The notes beneath the pieces were generated by a model. That model searched no databases and was not told where the DNA came from. It saw only the letters and a list, made by a program, of their open reading frames with translations. A program made the translations under genes and the position numbers. Below, piece after piece: positions 45,018 through 54,585 of a stretch of DNA of 64,000 bases; within the stretch, counting starts at the first letter, position 1, and the number at the start of each line of letters is the position of its first letter. The stretch covers positions 434,001-498,000 of the forward strand of contig DATLIY010000008.1 of assembly GCA_035539175.1 (NCBI GenBank). The letters run 5' to 3'. This DNA is from Acidisarcina sp. Its GTDB lineage: Bacteria; Acidobacteriota; Terriglobia; Terriglobales; Acidobacteriaceae.

Positions 45018-47084
45018 ATGGCGATCCGTACCCTGCTGAGAACCGCCCTGGCCCTCTCCACAATTCTGCCTGTTGCCACGGCAGCAGCTCATGCCCAAAT
45101 CACCGTAGACCAGGCGATTCCCTCTCTTGCCCGGATCCATGTGGACGCAGCGCACCCGGAGGAGCGCTCCATTCCGCGCACCATCTTCGGCACTTTTCTG
45201 GAGCCGATCGGCAACTCGACCTACAACGGCCTGTGGGCGGAGATTCTGGAGAATCCCAGCCTTGAAGCAGGGCTATGGAGCGCAGGCAACGTGCAGAACA
45301 TGCTGCACGAACGGCCGGAGCTGGTGCAATCGTCCCAGCTTGGCGCTCCGCTGCCGTGGGAGGTTCTGAACCCTGCGCAGGGGAATCGGTATGAGTATCG
45401 CTATGGTGATGCGGCCAACTCCTCGCGGTCTTTCCTCCTGATGGGCGTCCCCGGCCAGCAGACCGGGATTCAGCAGAGAGTCTATCTGCCCGTACATCGT
45501 GAGCTTGTCTACAAGGCCAGCGTCTATGCGCGGCACCTGGACGGAGCGCAGGGACTCTCGATCGAGCTGAAGAAGCGTGACTCCGGCGAAGTGCTGGCAG
45601 AGGCCACGGTGGCGACGATTGCCCCGGAGTGGACCAGGTATTCCGTGGAACTGAAGCTGAAGCCGGGAGCACTGGCTCCTCTCGATCCGGCGGATTTCGT
45701 GCTGGCGGTGAAGGACGATGCGCGCATCCTGATCGACCAGGCCTCGCTGCTGCCGGCGGATGCCATCGACGGCCTCGATCCCGACATGGTCCGCATGGTC
45801 AAGGATATGCATACACCGCTGATCCGCTATGGCGGCAACTTCACCTCGGGCTATCACTGGCGCGATGGCGTTGGCCCAATCGAGAAGCGGACGAGCATGC
45901 CCAATATTGCCTGGGGAATTCCCGAGTACAACACCTTTGGCACAGACGAATTCCTGCGCTTCTGCAAACTGGTCGATGCGGAGCCGCAGGTTGCGGTGAA
46001 TCTTGGCACGGGCACCGCCTCGGAAGCCGCCGAGTGGGTGAGTTACATCAACCAGCATTGGGGAGATCGGCGGGGAGGGCTGCTGTGGGAGCTGGGCAAT
46101 GAGCTATGGGGCAATTGGAACACCGGATGGCCAACGCTTGAGCAGTTGGCGCCGCGAACGAAGGCCTTCAGCGACGCGATTCGCCAGGTCGATCCCAAGG
46201 CGAGGCTGATCGCAACCGGTCAGGATCCGGATGCCTACCAGAAGTGGAACGCCGTGCAACTTACAAACCCTGCCGGCACAGAGGACTACCTCTCGACCCA
46301 CTTCGTGGTGACTACCGATCAGGTCAGGCTGAGCGATCCTTCACCGGAATTTCTCGCGCAGTCCTCCTTCGCCATGACCACCGAACTCGAACGCAGGCTA
46401 AAGGCGATGCAGGCGCAGATCGACGGCTCGCCCAGCAAAGACCACACCCGCATCGCATTCACGGAATGGCTCTGGGTCAGCGGCAATCGTCGTCCCTCGG
46501 CCAGATGGGACAACGTTGCCGGGGCAATCACCACTGGCGCGATGTACAACATGCTGCTGCGCTCCAGCGACCATGTGCCGGTCTCGGATATGACCGGCGT
46601 CATTGAGTTCGCGGGCATCTGGAAGAAGCGGGGACGCGTCTTCGGAACCCCGGCCTCGTATGTGTTTCAGATGTACTCGACGGCCGCTGCCGATCACCTG
46701 CTGCCTGCGACGACGGAGAGCGGCAGCTACAGCGTGCACCAGGGGATCACCCGCCTGCCGGAGATCGCCGATGTGCCGTATCTCGACGTCACCGCGACAA
46801 CGAGTGCAGACAGGAAGCATGTAACGCTCTTCGTCGTAAACCGTAGCCTGGAGCGGGATATCGCCACGGAGATTTCTCTGGCAGGCGCAAAGGTACAACC
46901 CAGCGCGGACACCCTGACGCTGCGCTCGGAGGATTTGTATGCCGTCAACAGTGAGATGGACCCGGAGGCTATTCTGCCGGAAAAGCACACGGCCAAAGTG
47001 GGGGAGAGCTTCCGCTACATCTTTCCGCGCGCCAGCGTAACCAGAATCTCGCTGACTACGATTTCCCCTGCCAAGAAGCCGTAG
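45018..47084 (+). CDS. Secreted alpha-L-arabinofuranosidase, GH51-like
   Basis: A 688-residue exported glycoside hydrolase. It has a signal peptide (MAIRTLLRTALALSTILPVA, cleavage after AAAHAQ), then IFGTFLEPIGNSTYNGLWAEILENP at the domain start. A carbohydrate-binding-like insert (LVYKASVYARHLDGAQG) follows, and then the barrel with RYGGNFTSGYHWRDGVGP, LLWELGNELWG (acid/base Glu362) and IAFTEWLWVSG (nucleophile Glu483). These catalytic motifs fit clan GH-A family 51. It should release arabinose from arabinan or arabinoxylan outside the inner membrane. The ATG at 45018 gives the signal peptide; upstream in-frame starts to 44925 do not. A TonB receptor lies 1.6 kb downstream. Confidence 0.86.
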   Translation: MAIRTLLRTALALSTILPVATAAAHAQITVDQAIPSLARIHVDAAHPEERSIPRTIFGTFLEPIGNSTYNGLWAEILENPSLEAGLWSAGNVQNMLHERPELVQSSQLGAPLPWEVLNPAQGNRYEYRYGDAANSSRSFLLMGVPGQQTGIQQRVYLPVHRELVYKASVYARHLDGAQGLSIELKKRDSGEVLAEATVATIAPEWTRYSVELKLKPGALAPLDPADFVLAVKDDARILIDQASLLPADAIDGLDPDMVRMVKDMHTPLIRYGGNFTSGYHWRDGVGPIEKRTSMPNIAWGIPEYNTFGTDEFLRFCKLVDAEPQVAVNLGTGTASEAAEWVSYINQHWGDRRGGLLWELGNELWGNWNTGWPTLEQLAPRTKAFSDAIRQVDPKARLIATGQDPDAYQKWNAVQLTNPAGTEDYLSTHFVVTTDQVRLSDPSPEFLAQSSFAMTTELERRLKAMQAQIDGSPSKDHTRIAFTEWLWVSGNRRPSARWDNVAGAITTGAMYNMLLRSSDHVPVSDMTGVIEFAGIWKKRGRVFGTPASYVFQMYSTAAADHLLPATTESGSYSVHQGITRLPEIADVPYLDVTATTSADRKHVTLFVVNRSLERDIATEISLAGAKVQPSADTLTLRSEDLYAVNSEMDPEAILPEKHTAKVGESFRYIFPRASVTRISLTTISPAKKP

Positions 47085-47103
47085 CTGCCGAGGTCATTTC
47101 CCG

Positions 47104-47139
47104 GCGGAGGAGGTCCGGCATCGGGTTTCCTCCGCTTTT
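47104..47139 (+). terminator. Intrinsic terminator after the arabinofuranosidase gene
   Basis: GCGGAGGA (47104-47111) pairs with TCCTCCGC (47128-47135), followed immediately by TTTT. It is 20 bp after the stop and just before the convergent TPR gene. Confidence 0.7.
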
Positions 47140-47148
47140 GCATGGAGG

Positions 47149-48387
47149 CTATTTCTGGGGAGAAGCCGGAGGCACGGTCTGCAGAGGGCCCTTTAACTGG
47201 AGGCGGCCTGCCTGCCTGCGATTTTCTTCATCTGCGAGCCGGGTAGCAATGGCGAGTTCCCGCTCGGAGTCCTCCTTGCGGCCTACCTTGGCAAGCGCAA
47301 GGCCGTAGTAATAACGCGCTTTCTGGTAGTCCGGCGCACTCTGCACCGCCAGCGCGAGCTCCTCGACTGCCTTGTCATACTGCTTTCTGCGATAACCGAT
47401 CATGCCCAATCCGCAGTGCGCTCCACCGTGCTGGGGATCGCGTTCGAGCGCCTTCTGGAAGTACTCCTGGGCGCTCTCCAGTCTGCCTGCCTCAAGATCG
47501 ATCTCGCCGAGCTGGTAGTACGACTCGACCTGCTGGGGACGCAACTCGACCGAGCGCTGAAATTCTCTGCGCGCCTCAGCCGGCTTTTGCGCCATCAGCA
47601 AAGCGCGGCCCAAACCGTAGTGCGCGGTGGCGTCCTCGGGCCTCTGCTTCAGATAAGCGCGGAAGTAGGTATCGGCCTGAGGAAGGTTCTGCAGATCCAT
47701 CTGGACCCGTGCGGCGGCATAGAGCGCGTTTGGATCGGAGGGTTCTAGTAAGAGAGCGCGCTGCAGGGCTTCGTCGGCATCTTTGTAGAGCCGCATTTCA
47801 TCTTCCAGGATTCCGAGGCTCACCAGCAATTTGACGTTGTCGGGGACATACTTTCTGGCCCGCAGCAGCGCAATCAGCGCGCCATCGCGGTCGCTGCGGC
47901 GTCTTGCCTCCAGGGCCACTGCCAGAGCGGACTCAACCTCTGCATTCGACGCGACTTTGTCGGGCCTTGCCTGCAGAACCGGCTCAAGGGAAGACATTGC
48001 CTCCTCCCAATGGCGGCCCGCCAGCAGCAGCAGGCCAAGCTGACGACGCGCAGCCAGCAGCGTGGAATCGGATGCAAGAGCCTTGCGGTAGAAGTCCTCC
48101 GCCTCGCCGCTTCGGGATTGACGCTCGCGAATCTCCCCCATCAGCTCGAGCGCAGGCGCATTGCCGGGATCCCTCGCCAGAAGCATCTGCAGCACGCTTT
48201 CCGCCTGCGCGACATGCTGCTGCTCCAGGAGGCGATGCGCACGGGCAACGGTGGCCCCGGCTCGAGAAGTTGAGGCCCCCGGCGCGGCAATGGTCTGCGC
48301 CAGAGCAAACCGGCAGCCGCCCATCAAACCGGCGAGCAAGACAGCACCGGTGAGCAAGACAGCGGTTCTCTGGAATCTGCGAGCCAT
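47149..48387 (-). CDS. TPR-repeat protein, exported
   Basis: A protein of about 412 residues. The N-terminal hydrophobic signal TAVLLTGAVLLAGLMGGC could be a weak lipobox (MGGC), but the ALAQ soon after also fits ordinary signal peptidase. About eight TPR units follow (AQSVLQMLLARDPGNAPALELMGEI-like; YYQLGEIDLEAGRLESAQEYFQKAL is the clearest). The C-terminus is GPLQTVPPASPQK. It is convergent with the arabinofuranosidase gene. The ATG at 48387 is preferred to the TTG at 48414. It is a second TPR protein around the same enzyme, possibly scaffolding envelope proteins. Confidence 0.8.
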   Translation of the reverse strand: MARRFQRTAVLLTGAVLLAGLMGGCRFALAQTIAAPGASTSRAGATVARAHRLLEQQHVAQAESVLQMLLARDPGNAPALELMGEIRERQSRSGEAEDFYRKALASDSTLLAARRQLGLLLLAGRHWEEAMSSLEPVLQARPDKVASNAEVESALAVALEARRRSDRDGALIALLRARKYVPDNVKLLVSLGILEDEMRLYKDADEALQRALLLEPSDPNALYAAARVQMDLQNLPQADTYFRAYLKQRPEDATAHYGLGRALLMAQKPAEARREFQRSVELRPQQVESYYQLGEIDLEAGRLESAQEYFQKALERDPQHGGAHCGLGMIGYRRKQYDKAVEELALAVQSAPDYQKARYYYGLALAKVGRKEDSERELAIATRLADEENRRQAGRLQLKGPLQTVPPASPQK

Positions 48388-48728
48388 TCGTGAGCCATGA
48401 ATCCATTGCGGCAATGCTTCCCGGCCGGGCAGGAGACAGTGGCGATTCTAAACCACGGCTCCGGGCATTCCGCAGCATCTGAGGCTCCCCAGGCCGCCGC
48501 AATTTCCGGCTGCATCGCTCACTGTCCAGAAATAGTTCATTTGAACTATTTTCAGGTAGCCCAACCTACTCATGTGCGTGTACACCTCGTCTACGTAAGC
48601 TTTCATGCGGTCTGGTATCGACACTTATCCAGGCTATGAAAGCGATTACAGCAGCCCGGCCAGCATCTAGTTTGCGATCACCAGAGCCGACGGTCTGTTT
48701 CCGCTAAGAGCGTTTTTGAGGGGGCACA
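48388..48728. promoter_or_regulatory. Divergent promoter region with a 10-bp inverted repeat
   Basis: A 341-bp gap upstream of the TonB receptor. It holds AAATAGTTCA (48530-48539) and its exact complement TGAACTATTT (48542-48551) around TT, a 22-bp operator-like dyad about 180 bp before the receptor start. GntR- or LacI-type sugar regulators bind dyads of this size, but the protein is unknown. Confidence 0.5.
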
Positions 48729-51700
48729 ATGAATCGAAGAGTTTTGCGAGTAAGCGGCCTGCTCCTGGGCCTGCTCCTCTTTCTCTCCGGATGGACGGCA
48801 TACGCACAAACCAATCAGGGCGTGCTGGCTGGCAATGTCGTAGATACGACGGGAGCCGCCGTACCCAACGCAACCATCACGGCGACAAACGATGCAACGG
48901 GTGCGGTTTACAAAGGGGCCTCCACTTCTGCGGGAAGCTATCGTTTCCCTGAAGTCCAGCCCGGCCGCTACACATTGGTCGTTCAGGCACCCGGCTTCAA
49001 GGAGAATCACCAGACCGGCGTGCTGGTGCAGATCGGCAACGTCTCCGCGCTGGATATCAGTCTCGAAGTAGGCAGTTCGAGCGAGACGGTAACGGTCAAC
49101 TCTGAAGCGCCACAGATCCAGACTCAGTCTTCGGATGTCGGCGGCATCGTCAACACGAAGCAGGTTCTCGAACTTCCGCTGGCACTTGGCGGCGTGGGCG
49201 CGATGCGCTCTCCCGAGGCCTTCGTCTTCCTGGTTCCGGGCACAGTGGGACCCGGCAGCGCCAACAGCAACAACGGCATCTTCATCTCGAAGATCGGCGG
49301 CGGCCAGAACTTCGGCAACGAAGTCCTGATCGACGGCGCCAGCCAGACGCGCTCCGAGAACGGCTCGTCCTATGACGAGGAAGCCCCCTCGGTAGAAGCA
49401 CTCTCCGAATTCAAGGTCACCACATCGACCCCGCCTGCCGAGTTTGGCCGGACCACGGGTGGCATTGAGAACTTTGTGACCAAGTCCGGAACCAACAAGT
49501 ACCACGGCTCCGCCTTCGAAATCTTCCGCAACGAAGATCTGAATGCGAATGACTGGTTCAACAATGGCTATCTCTCGCTATGCGCTTCGGGCGATACCGG
49601 TTGCCGGTCGCGGCGTCAGCGCGGCCTGGATAAGAAGCATGACTTCGGCGGATCGATCGGCGGCCCGCTCAGCGTTCCCCATGTCTTCAATGCCAAGGAC
49701 CGTCTCTTCGGATTCTTCTCGTGGGAGCAGTTCCGCCAGACCAGGGGTGGAACCAACATCACGACTGTGCCCACCGTAGCCGAGCGCGGAGGAGACTTCT
49801 CCGATCGCCTGCTCGCACCGAATGGTCACACCAACGTATGCGACGGAACCCCGATCATCGCCGGGCAGATCTTTGATCCGCTGACGGAAAGGACAGTTTC
49901 GGTTACGAATCCTGATGGCTCCACCACGAGGATACGGTGCCGCACGGCCTTCCCTGGCAACAAAATTCCGCTCTCCAGGTTCAGCCCGGTCGCGCAGAAC
50001 ATCATGAAGTTCTATCCGGCTCCGCAGAACTCCAATCTGCAGAACAACTACTCCAACAACACCCCATATCCGCTCAACAATACGACGTACACGATCCGTA
50101 TTGACGGCAACGTTACGCAGAGCAACAAGGTTTGGGGAACCTACTCGGCACGCGAGAATACCGACCTGAAGTCCAACCGCACCTTCCCATACCCGGTAGA
50201 AAACAACCAGTGGCAGCAGGACTTCATCACTCACTTCTTCCGCACCGGCTGGGATTATGCGATCTCGCCAAACCTGCTGAACCACCTGGTATTCGGCAGC
50301 AACCGCAGCAACAGCATCAACTTCACCGAAGCGGCTAATGGCAAGACAAACTGGGCGAAGCAACTGGGAATCGGCAATGTCTTCGGCACCGCCTTCCCGG
50401 TGATCCGTGCCAATGCTGAAGGCATCCCCCAACTGGGCAAATCCCAGGCGGATGCAAACGTGGACAACGGTCTCCGTTTGAACGACAGCATCAACTGGAT
50501 TCATGGGCGCCATAGCTTCAAGTTCGGTGGCGACTATCGCTATCAGCAGTATTCGAACATCGCGCACGACAATGAAGCGGGCAACTTCAACTTCAGCGGC
50601 AACCAGACAAGGGTCGATGATTCCACCACCCCCGACACCGGGAATGGTCTCGCCAGCCTTCTGCTGGGCGGCGTCAACGACGCGAATCTGGGAGTCCGGC
50701 TGCACCAGCCACGCTGGATCTCAAACTACTGGGCCGTCTTTGCTCAGGATGACATCAAGGTCACCCCATCCCTGGTTGTCAACGTCGGTGTGCGCTATGA
50801 CATCGATCAGCCCCGCAGAGAGGTTGCCAACGCCACGTCGAACTTCAGCCCAACCGCCATCGATCCGGTGAACGGTCGGCCGGGAGCGCTGGTCTTCGCA
50901 AGCAACTGCGGTAGCTGCAACAAGCGCTGGGCGGACACCTGGTTCAAGGATTTCGCTCCTCGCGTCGGCTTCGCGTTCACTCCACAAACCCTCGACGGCA
51001 AGGTGGTTATACGCGGCGGCTACGCAATCCTGTATGGCCCGCTGCAGTACAACGACTTTGGCGGCTCCATGCTCCAGGGTTATGCGGCGAATCCGAACTT
51101 TGGTTCGGATGGATTTGAACCCGCCTTCCAGATTGACTCGGGCTTCCCGGCCTACAAGCCTCCGCCGAACCTGGATCCGGGCCAATATGACAACGGCAAC
51201 GCATCCGCGCCGATCCCATTCAGCAACTACATCAAGGCGAGCTATGGCCGTCCGCCCATGATCCAGCAATGGAACATGCAGGTGCAGCAGGAACTGGCGC
51301 ACGACCTGATTGCAACCATCGGCTACATTGGTTCGCACGGCACGCATCTTCGTTCCGGCATCGAGAACATCAACAACATGCCGCTCTCCGCATTTTCCAT
51401 GGGCAACAAGCTGCTCGATCGCTTTGGCCCGAACGACACGACGGTGGACAGCGTGCCGAGTCCGTACAAGGGATTCAATGGCCAGGTGCAACAGGCACTG
51501 CGGCCCTTCCCGCAATACGGCTTCATCGCAACCGACTGCTGCTTGCAGAACGTCGGCCAATCCACCTTTAACGCACTGGTGGCAACGCTGGAGCGCCGCT
51601 TCAGCAATGGCCTGAATCTGCAGGCCTCCTACACCTGGTCCAAGACCATCACCGATGCCGACTCCTCACTCCCCGGCATCAATGGCGGTGTGGCCCAGGA

Positions 51701-52406
51701 GCAGAATCCCTTTAACCTGCGGCAGGAAAAGGCCGTCAGCATCCAGGACATTCCGCACACACTGGTCCTCAGCTACATCTATCAACTGCCGATCGGCAGG
51801 GGCAGACAGTTCCTGGGCGGAACCAACCGGCTCGTGGACGCATTCCTGGGTGGATGGCAGATTGGCGGCGTGCAACGCTACCAGTCGGGTCAGCCTCTCT
51901 CGTTTGGCTGCGCCGATGGCATTCCGGGATGGGATAACTGCATCCGCTTTACCCGTCTACCCGGATCGGATCTTTCCAGCCACATCAAACACATCAACCC
52001 GTTTGTCATCGACACGAACGGCCCGAATCCAAGGGTCAACAGCCTCTTCAACGGCCTGAAGAGACCGGACGCGCCTCTCTACTCGGCGCTGCAACCGAAT
52101 CCGGCTCTGCTGTCGCAGAACGCCCCTGTCAACCGTGGAACGGGACCGTACTCCTTTGGCAACATGCCACGCGTCAGCACGGACGTTCGCAATGGCCTCT
52201 ACCTTAACGAGGACTTCAGCCTGCTCAAGAACTTCAACATCACGGAAGGCACGTTCTTCCAGTTGAAGGCGGAGTTCCTGAATGCCTTAAACCGCCACAT
52301 CTTTGGCACACCCGATCTGAATCCATATAGCAGTTACTATGGCGTGCCGACCTATACCATCGATGGCCCACGTAACATTCAGATCACCGGTAGATTTACG
52401 TTCTAG
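48729..52406 (+). CDS. Giant Oar-like TonB-dependent receptor with carboxypeptidase-regulatory domain
   Basis: A 1,225-residue outer-membrane receptor. It has a signal peptide (VSGLLLGLLLFLSGWTAYAQ), a regulatory-like domain (GVLAGNVVDTTGAAVPNATI, YRFPEVQPGRYTLVV), a plug (EVLIDGASQTRSENG; AEFGRTTGGIENFVTKSG) and a barrel ending GPRNIQITGRFTF with a C-terminal Phe. The start ATG follows a GAGGGGGCACA ribosome site. The GH51 enzyme upstream makes an arabinose-containing oligosaccharide ligand plausible, but this is by neighbourhood only. A clear terminator follows. Confidence 0.93.
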   Translation: MNRRVLRVSGLLLGLLLFLSGWTAYAQTNQGVLAGNVVDTTGAAVPNATITATNDATGAVYKGASTSAGSYRFPEVQPGRYTLVVQAPGFKENHQTGVLVQIGNVSALDISLEVGSSSETVTVNSEAPQIQTQSSDVGGIVNTKQVLELPLALGGVGAMRSPEAFVFLVPGTVGPGSANSNNGIFISKIGGGQNFGNEVLIDGASQTRSENGSSYDEEAPSVEALSEFKVTTSTPPAEFGRTTGGIENFVTKSGTNKYHGSAFEIFRNEDLNANDWFNNGYLSLCASGDTGCRSRRQRGLDKKHDFGGSIGGPLSVPHVFNAKDRLFGFFSWEQFRQTRGGTNITTVPTVAERGGDFSDRLLAPNGHTNVCDGTPIIAGQIFDPLTERTVSVTNPDGSTTRIRCRTAFPGNKIPLSRFSPVAQNIMKFYPAPQNSNLQNNYSNNTPYPLNNTTYTIRIDGNVTQSNKVWGTYSARENTDLKSNRTFPYPVENNQWQQDFITHFFRTGWDYAISPNLLNHLVFGSNRSNSINFTEAANGKTNWAKQLGIGNVFGTAFPVIRANAEGIPQLGKSQADANVDNGLRLNDSINWIHGRHSFKFGGDYRYQQYSNIAHDNEAGNFNFSGNQTRVDDSTTPDTGNGLASLLLGGVNDANLGVRLHQPRWISNYWAVFAQDDIKVTPSLVVNVGVRYDIDQPRREVANATSNFSPTAIDPVNGRPGALVFASNCGSCNKRWADTWFKDFAPRVGFAFTPQTLDGKVVIRGGYAILYGPLQYNDFGGSMLQGYAANPNFGSDGFEPAFQIDSGFPAYKPPPNLDPGQYDNGNASAPIPFSNYIKASYGRPPMIQQWNMQVQQELAHDLIATIGYIGSHGTHLRSGIENINNMPLSAFSMGNKLLDRFGPNDTTVDSVPSPYKGFNGQVQQALRPFPQYGFIATDCCLQNVGQSTFNALVATLERRFSNGLNLQASYTWSKTITDADSSLPGINGGVAQEQNPFNLRQEKAVSIQDIPHTLVLSYIYQLPIGRGRQFLGGTNRLVDAFLGGWQIGGVQRYQSGQPLSFGCADGIPGWDNCIRFTRLPGSDLSSHIKHINPFVIDTNGPNPRVNSLFNGLKRPDAPLYSALQPNPALLSQNAPVNRGTGPYSFGNMPRVSTDVRNGLYLNEDFSLLKNFNITEGTFFQLKAEFLNALNRHIFGTPDLNPYSSYYGVPTYTIDGPRNIQITGRFTF

Positions 52407-52432
52407 CTGCCGGGCCACAACTGAAAAACAAT

Positions 52433-52470
52433 AAGGCAAGGGGTGGATCTCAAATCCACCCCTTGCCTTT
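52433..52470 (+). terminator. Intrinsic terminator after TonB receptor
   Basis: A perfect 16-bp stem (AAGGCAAGGGGTGGAT / ATCCACCCCTTGCCTT) with a CTCAA loop, then T residues. It is 27 bp past the stop. Confidence 0.88.
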
Positions 52471-52535
52471 TCAGCAGAGCTCTATCTTGTTATCAGGACT
52501 TGCTGTGATTCCTCCACCCGTCTACACGGAGCGCT

Positions 52536-53357
52536 TCATCTACGGGAAGCAACGGCTTGCCGCTTCTCTTCGAGGGTTCGCTTGAGAGACTCTTCTGCAA
52601 AGGACCGGAGTATGGGATCAATCAACCTTCCCATCCCGAAGGGGACGTCCCGGCTGAGCGTAATCGCCTCGCACTCCACATAGACTCCGCCATCCCGCTG
52701 CTGCATCCGCCAGTAGGAGTTCATCGCCCATAGCAGCCCTGTTCCTTCGCCTTCCGCAAGAACATGTTCGGAGGGAGTCCCGGCGTCGTCCACCTGGCGC
52801 ACCGACTCGCTGCGCGATTGGATCGTGAGCTGGTCCGGCCCGACTCGCGCATAGTCGATGACGTGAACGGTGTCCATGACAGCGGTGAGGACCTTCTTCT
52901 TCGTTATGCGGTAAGAGACCACGAAATGATCTCCCTGATGCGAGAGAACCCTGGGCTGGCTGATCTCGGGGCTATATATCCTCGCGTAGTCGGCGTAGTC
53001 CTGGTCCACCTGCTCGATCTGCTCGAGCGAGGCTCCGGGAAAGAAGACTCCCCCAATCCAATGCTGGATCATGCCTCCGGGGACGGCGACGGAGCCGATG
53101 TGCGAGGTGACGATGCCACCACTCCGCACGGACTGCTGGCGCTGCGCATCCCGATCGATCCACAGGAAGCCGCTTCCGGCATGGTTCTGCACCGCCAGGT
53201 GCGTTTCCAATGCGGCGATGTAATCCTGGTATTTCGCTTTCGCTTCCGGCCGCAACGCGGCGTTCGCGACGAGCGGCGTTATCCAGAGGCAGAGGAAGAG
53301 GGTCCATGCGGGAGTCCACATCCGGCTCCCGCTGCTGTCGTTCGAGAGAACTTTCAT
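52536..53357 (-). CDS. Exported protein with SRPBCC-like features, unknown function
   Basis: A 273-residue protein with an N-terminal signal or anchor (WTLFLCLWITPLVANAA). The mature part has HLAVQNHAGSGFLWIDR, PGGMIQHWIGGVFFPGASL, FVVSYRITKKKVLTAVMDTVH and a C-terminal YVECEAITLSRDVPFGMGRLIDPIL, then a helical SFAEESLKRTLEEKR. The last block resembles the end of START/SRPBCC lipid-binding domains. I would not go beyond that. It is convergent with the TonB receptor and upstream, on the same strand, of no recognisable partner. Confidence 0.7.
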   Translation of the reverse strand: MKVLSNDSSGSRMWTPAWTLFLCLWITPLVANAALRPEAKAKYQDYIAALETHLAVQNHAGSGFLWIDRDAQRQQSVRSGGIVTSHIGSVAVPGGMIQHWIGGVFFPGASLEQIEQVDQDYADYARIYSPEISQPRVLSHQGDHFVVSYRITKKKVLTAVMDTVHVIDYARVGPDQLTIQSRSESVRQVDDAGTPSEHVLAEGEGTGLLWAMNSYWRMQQRDGGVYVECEAITLSRDVPFGMGRLIDPILRSFAEESLKRTLEEKRQAVASRR

Positions 53358-53463
53358 TCTTTGTATATGGACGCATGGACCCTATCCATGGATGCACGCC
53401 AGTGGTCATGTCCGGGGCTTATCTTGATCATGCCTTTCGTTCATGCCGGGTGCAGAAAGAGCG

Positions 53464-53490
53464 GGCCCAGAGCGCGGCACGCTCTGGGCC
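53464..53490 (-). terminator. Terminator for the secreted protein at 53520-53939
   Basis: A perfect 11-bp stem (GGCCCAGAGCG / CGCTCTGGGCC) with a 5-nt loop, 30 bp past the stop on the minus strand, followed by CGCTCTTTC. Confidence 0.7.
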
Positions 53491-53519
53491 ATATAGTCGC
53501 AGTAGTTGTAGACTTCGTT

Positions 53520-53939
53520 TCACTTCATCGCAACTATGGTCCTCTCTTCATTCCGAAGAGCTGCGTTTTGCATCCTGGCTCTCTTCTCGAGCTTTGTAGG
53601 CAGGAGCATAACGCTGCCGCTGGCTGAAGTTGAAACAACCTCATTCAGAAAATATTGGTCGCCGATCTTGTGGAATACCAGCTTGGGGGCTGCGTCCGCG
53701 TACTTGTAGTCGGCGGTTCCCATGACGAACACAGAAATCCCCACGCCTCTGCCCTCAAGTAACACCTCGTGCGAAGTCCCTGAGGTAATTCTGTAGGTTC
53801 CGGGCGGGAGCAACTGATCGCCCACGGTGAAGTCGAAGGGAACGTTTGCCTTGATGGCGTGTTCCTGTGCCGAAGCTCGGTTGGCAGTAACGAAACTCGC
53901 AACGGCGAGGAGTGCAATTACTGAAAGGATACGTCTCAT
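53520..53939 (-). CDS. Small secreted beta-rich protein of unknown function
   Basis: A 139-residue product. Signal peptide: MRRILSVIALLAVASFVTAN, then RASAQ. The mature part starts EHAIKANVPFDFTVGDQLLP and GTYRITSG, followed by a beta-rich body and a basic tail. This KANVPFDFxVG opening is, from memory, frequent in small acidobacterial exported proteins whose function is unknown. ATG 53939 has GGAGA upstream; the frame continues to 53999 without relevance. A strong hairpin follows it. Confidence 0.75.
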   Translation of the reverse strand: MRRILSVIALLAVASFVTANRASAQEHAIKANVPFDFTVGDQLLPPGTYRITSGTSHEVLLEGRGVGISVFVMGTADYKYADAAPKLVFHKIGDQYFLNEVVSTSASGSVMLLPTKLEKRARMQNAALRNEERTIVAMK

Positions 53940-54585
53940 GGTGTTGTCTCCATTTCTACGGCACATTCTTCCAACAGTTCCGTGGAAGTTTCTCTCCATG
54001 GAACCCGAACTGAATTCTGCTTCGCTAATCCCTGAATCTCGACTGCTTCAGTACGGCTGCTCTTACGCGCAGGGATATAGCATCTGCGTCGCCAAAGTTC
54101 CGCGGATAACCTCGCATCTCCTCCGCTGGAACGCGCCTGTATCTTTCCAACGACATACATGCGGAGCATGTGCGACGTAGCTGGATGAATCAATATTCAC
54201 GGGTGATGTTGGTATCCGAATGGATACCAATGTGGAACCGATTGGCTCCTGCGACGCTGGTTGGAAGGCTTCCTCGACGCTCTGCCGCGGGGTCAACTGC
54301 GCAAGCGATCAGGCTCTCTCGATGAAGTTGAGACACGTTGAAAAAGACAACCAGCCGACATGCTTGTACTTGCGCAAGCGTGGTGACATTTCTATTTGTA
54401 AGGAGTATATAAGCAGGTATTCCGTGGTTTTCCACGGGGCGCTCGGCAAAACACGCAGGCAGTTCTTGCGATGCATTTCACCGATTCTCAACCGGTTCGC
54501 GGCGCCCACCGAGTAACCCTGGTTTCGAGGATACGATCAGGGTCCTGAATTCACGATCATCGTGCAGCAAGGACGAAGGTCATGA
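53940..54585. promoter_or_regulatory. 646-bp intergenic region with several inverted repeats
   Basis: No gene supported. Features: a perfect dyad TTGGTATCC-GAAT-GGATACCAA (54209-54230); two TGCGCAAGCG copies (54298-54307 and 54371-54380), the second within the palindrome CTTGCGCAAG; and a hairpin CCGTGG-TTTT-CCACGG (54422-54437). These could be enhancer sites for the adjacent regulator or an unannotated small RNA. No TGGCAC-N5-TTGC sigma-54 promoter was found in it. Confidence 0.5.

Noticed and set aside
54438-54480. Possible sigma-54 promoter (AGGCAG...TTGCG) before the activator gene
   Set aside because: The GG and GC elements are separated by 8 rather than 10 bases, which destroys a sigma-54 promoter.
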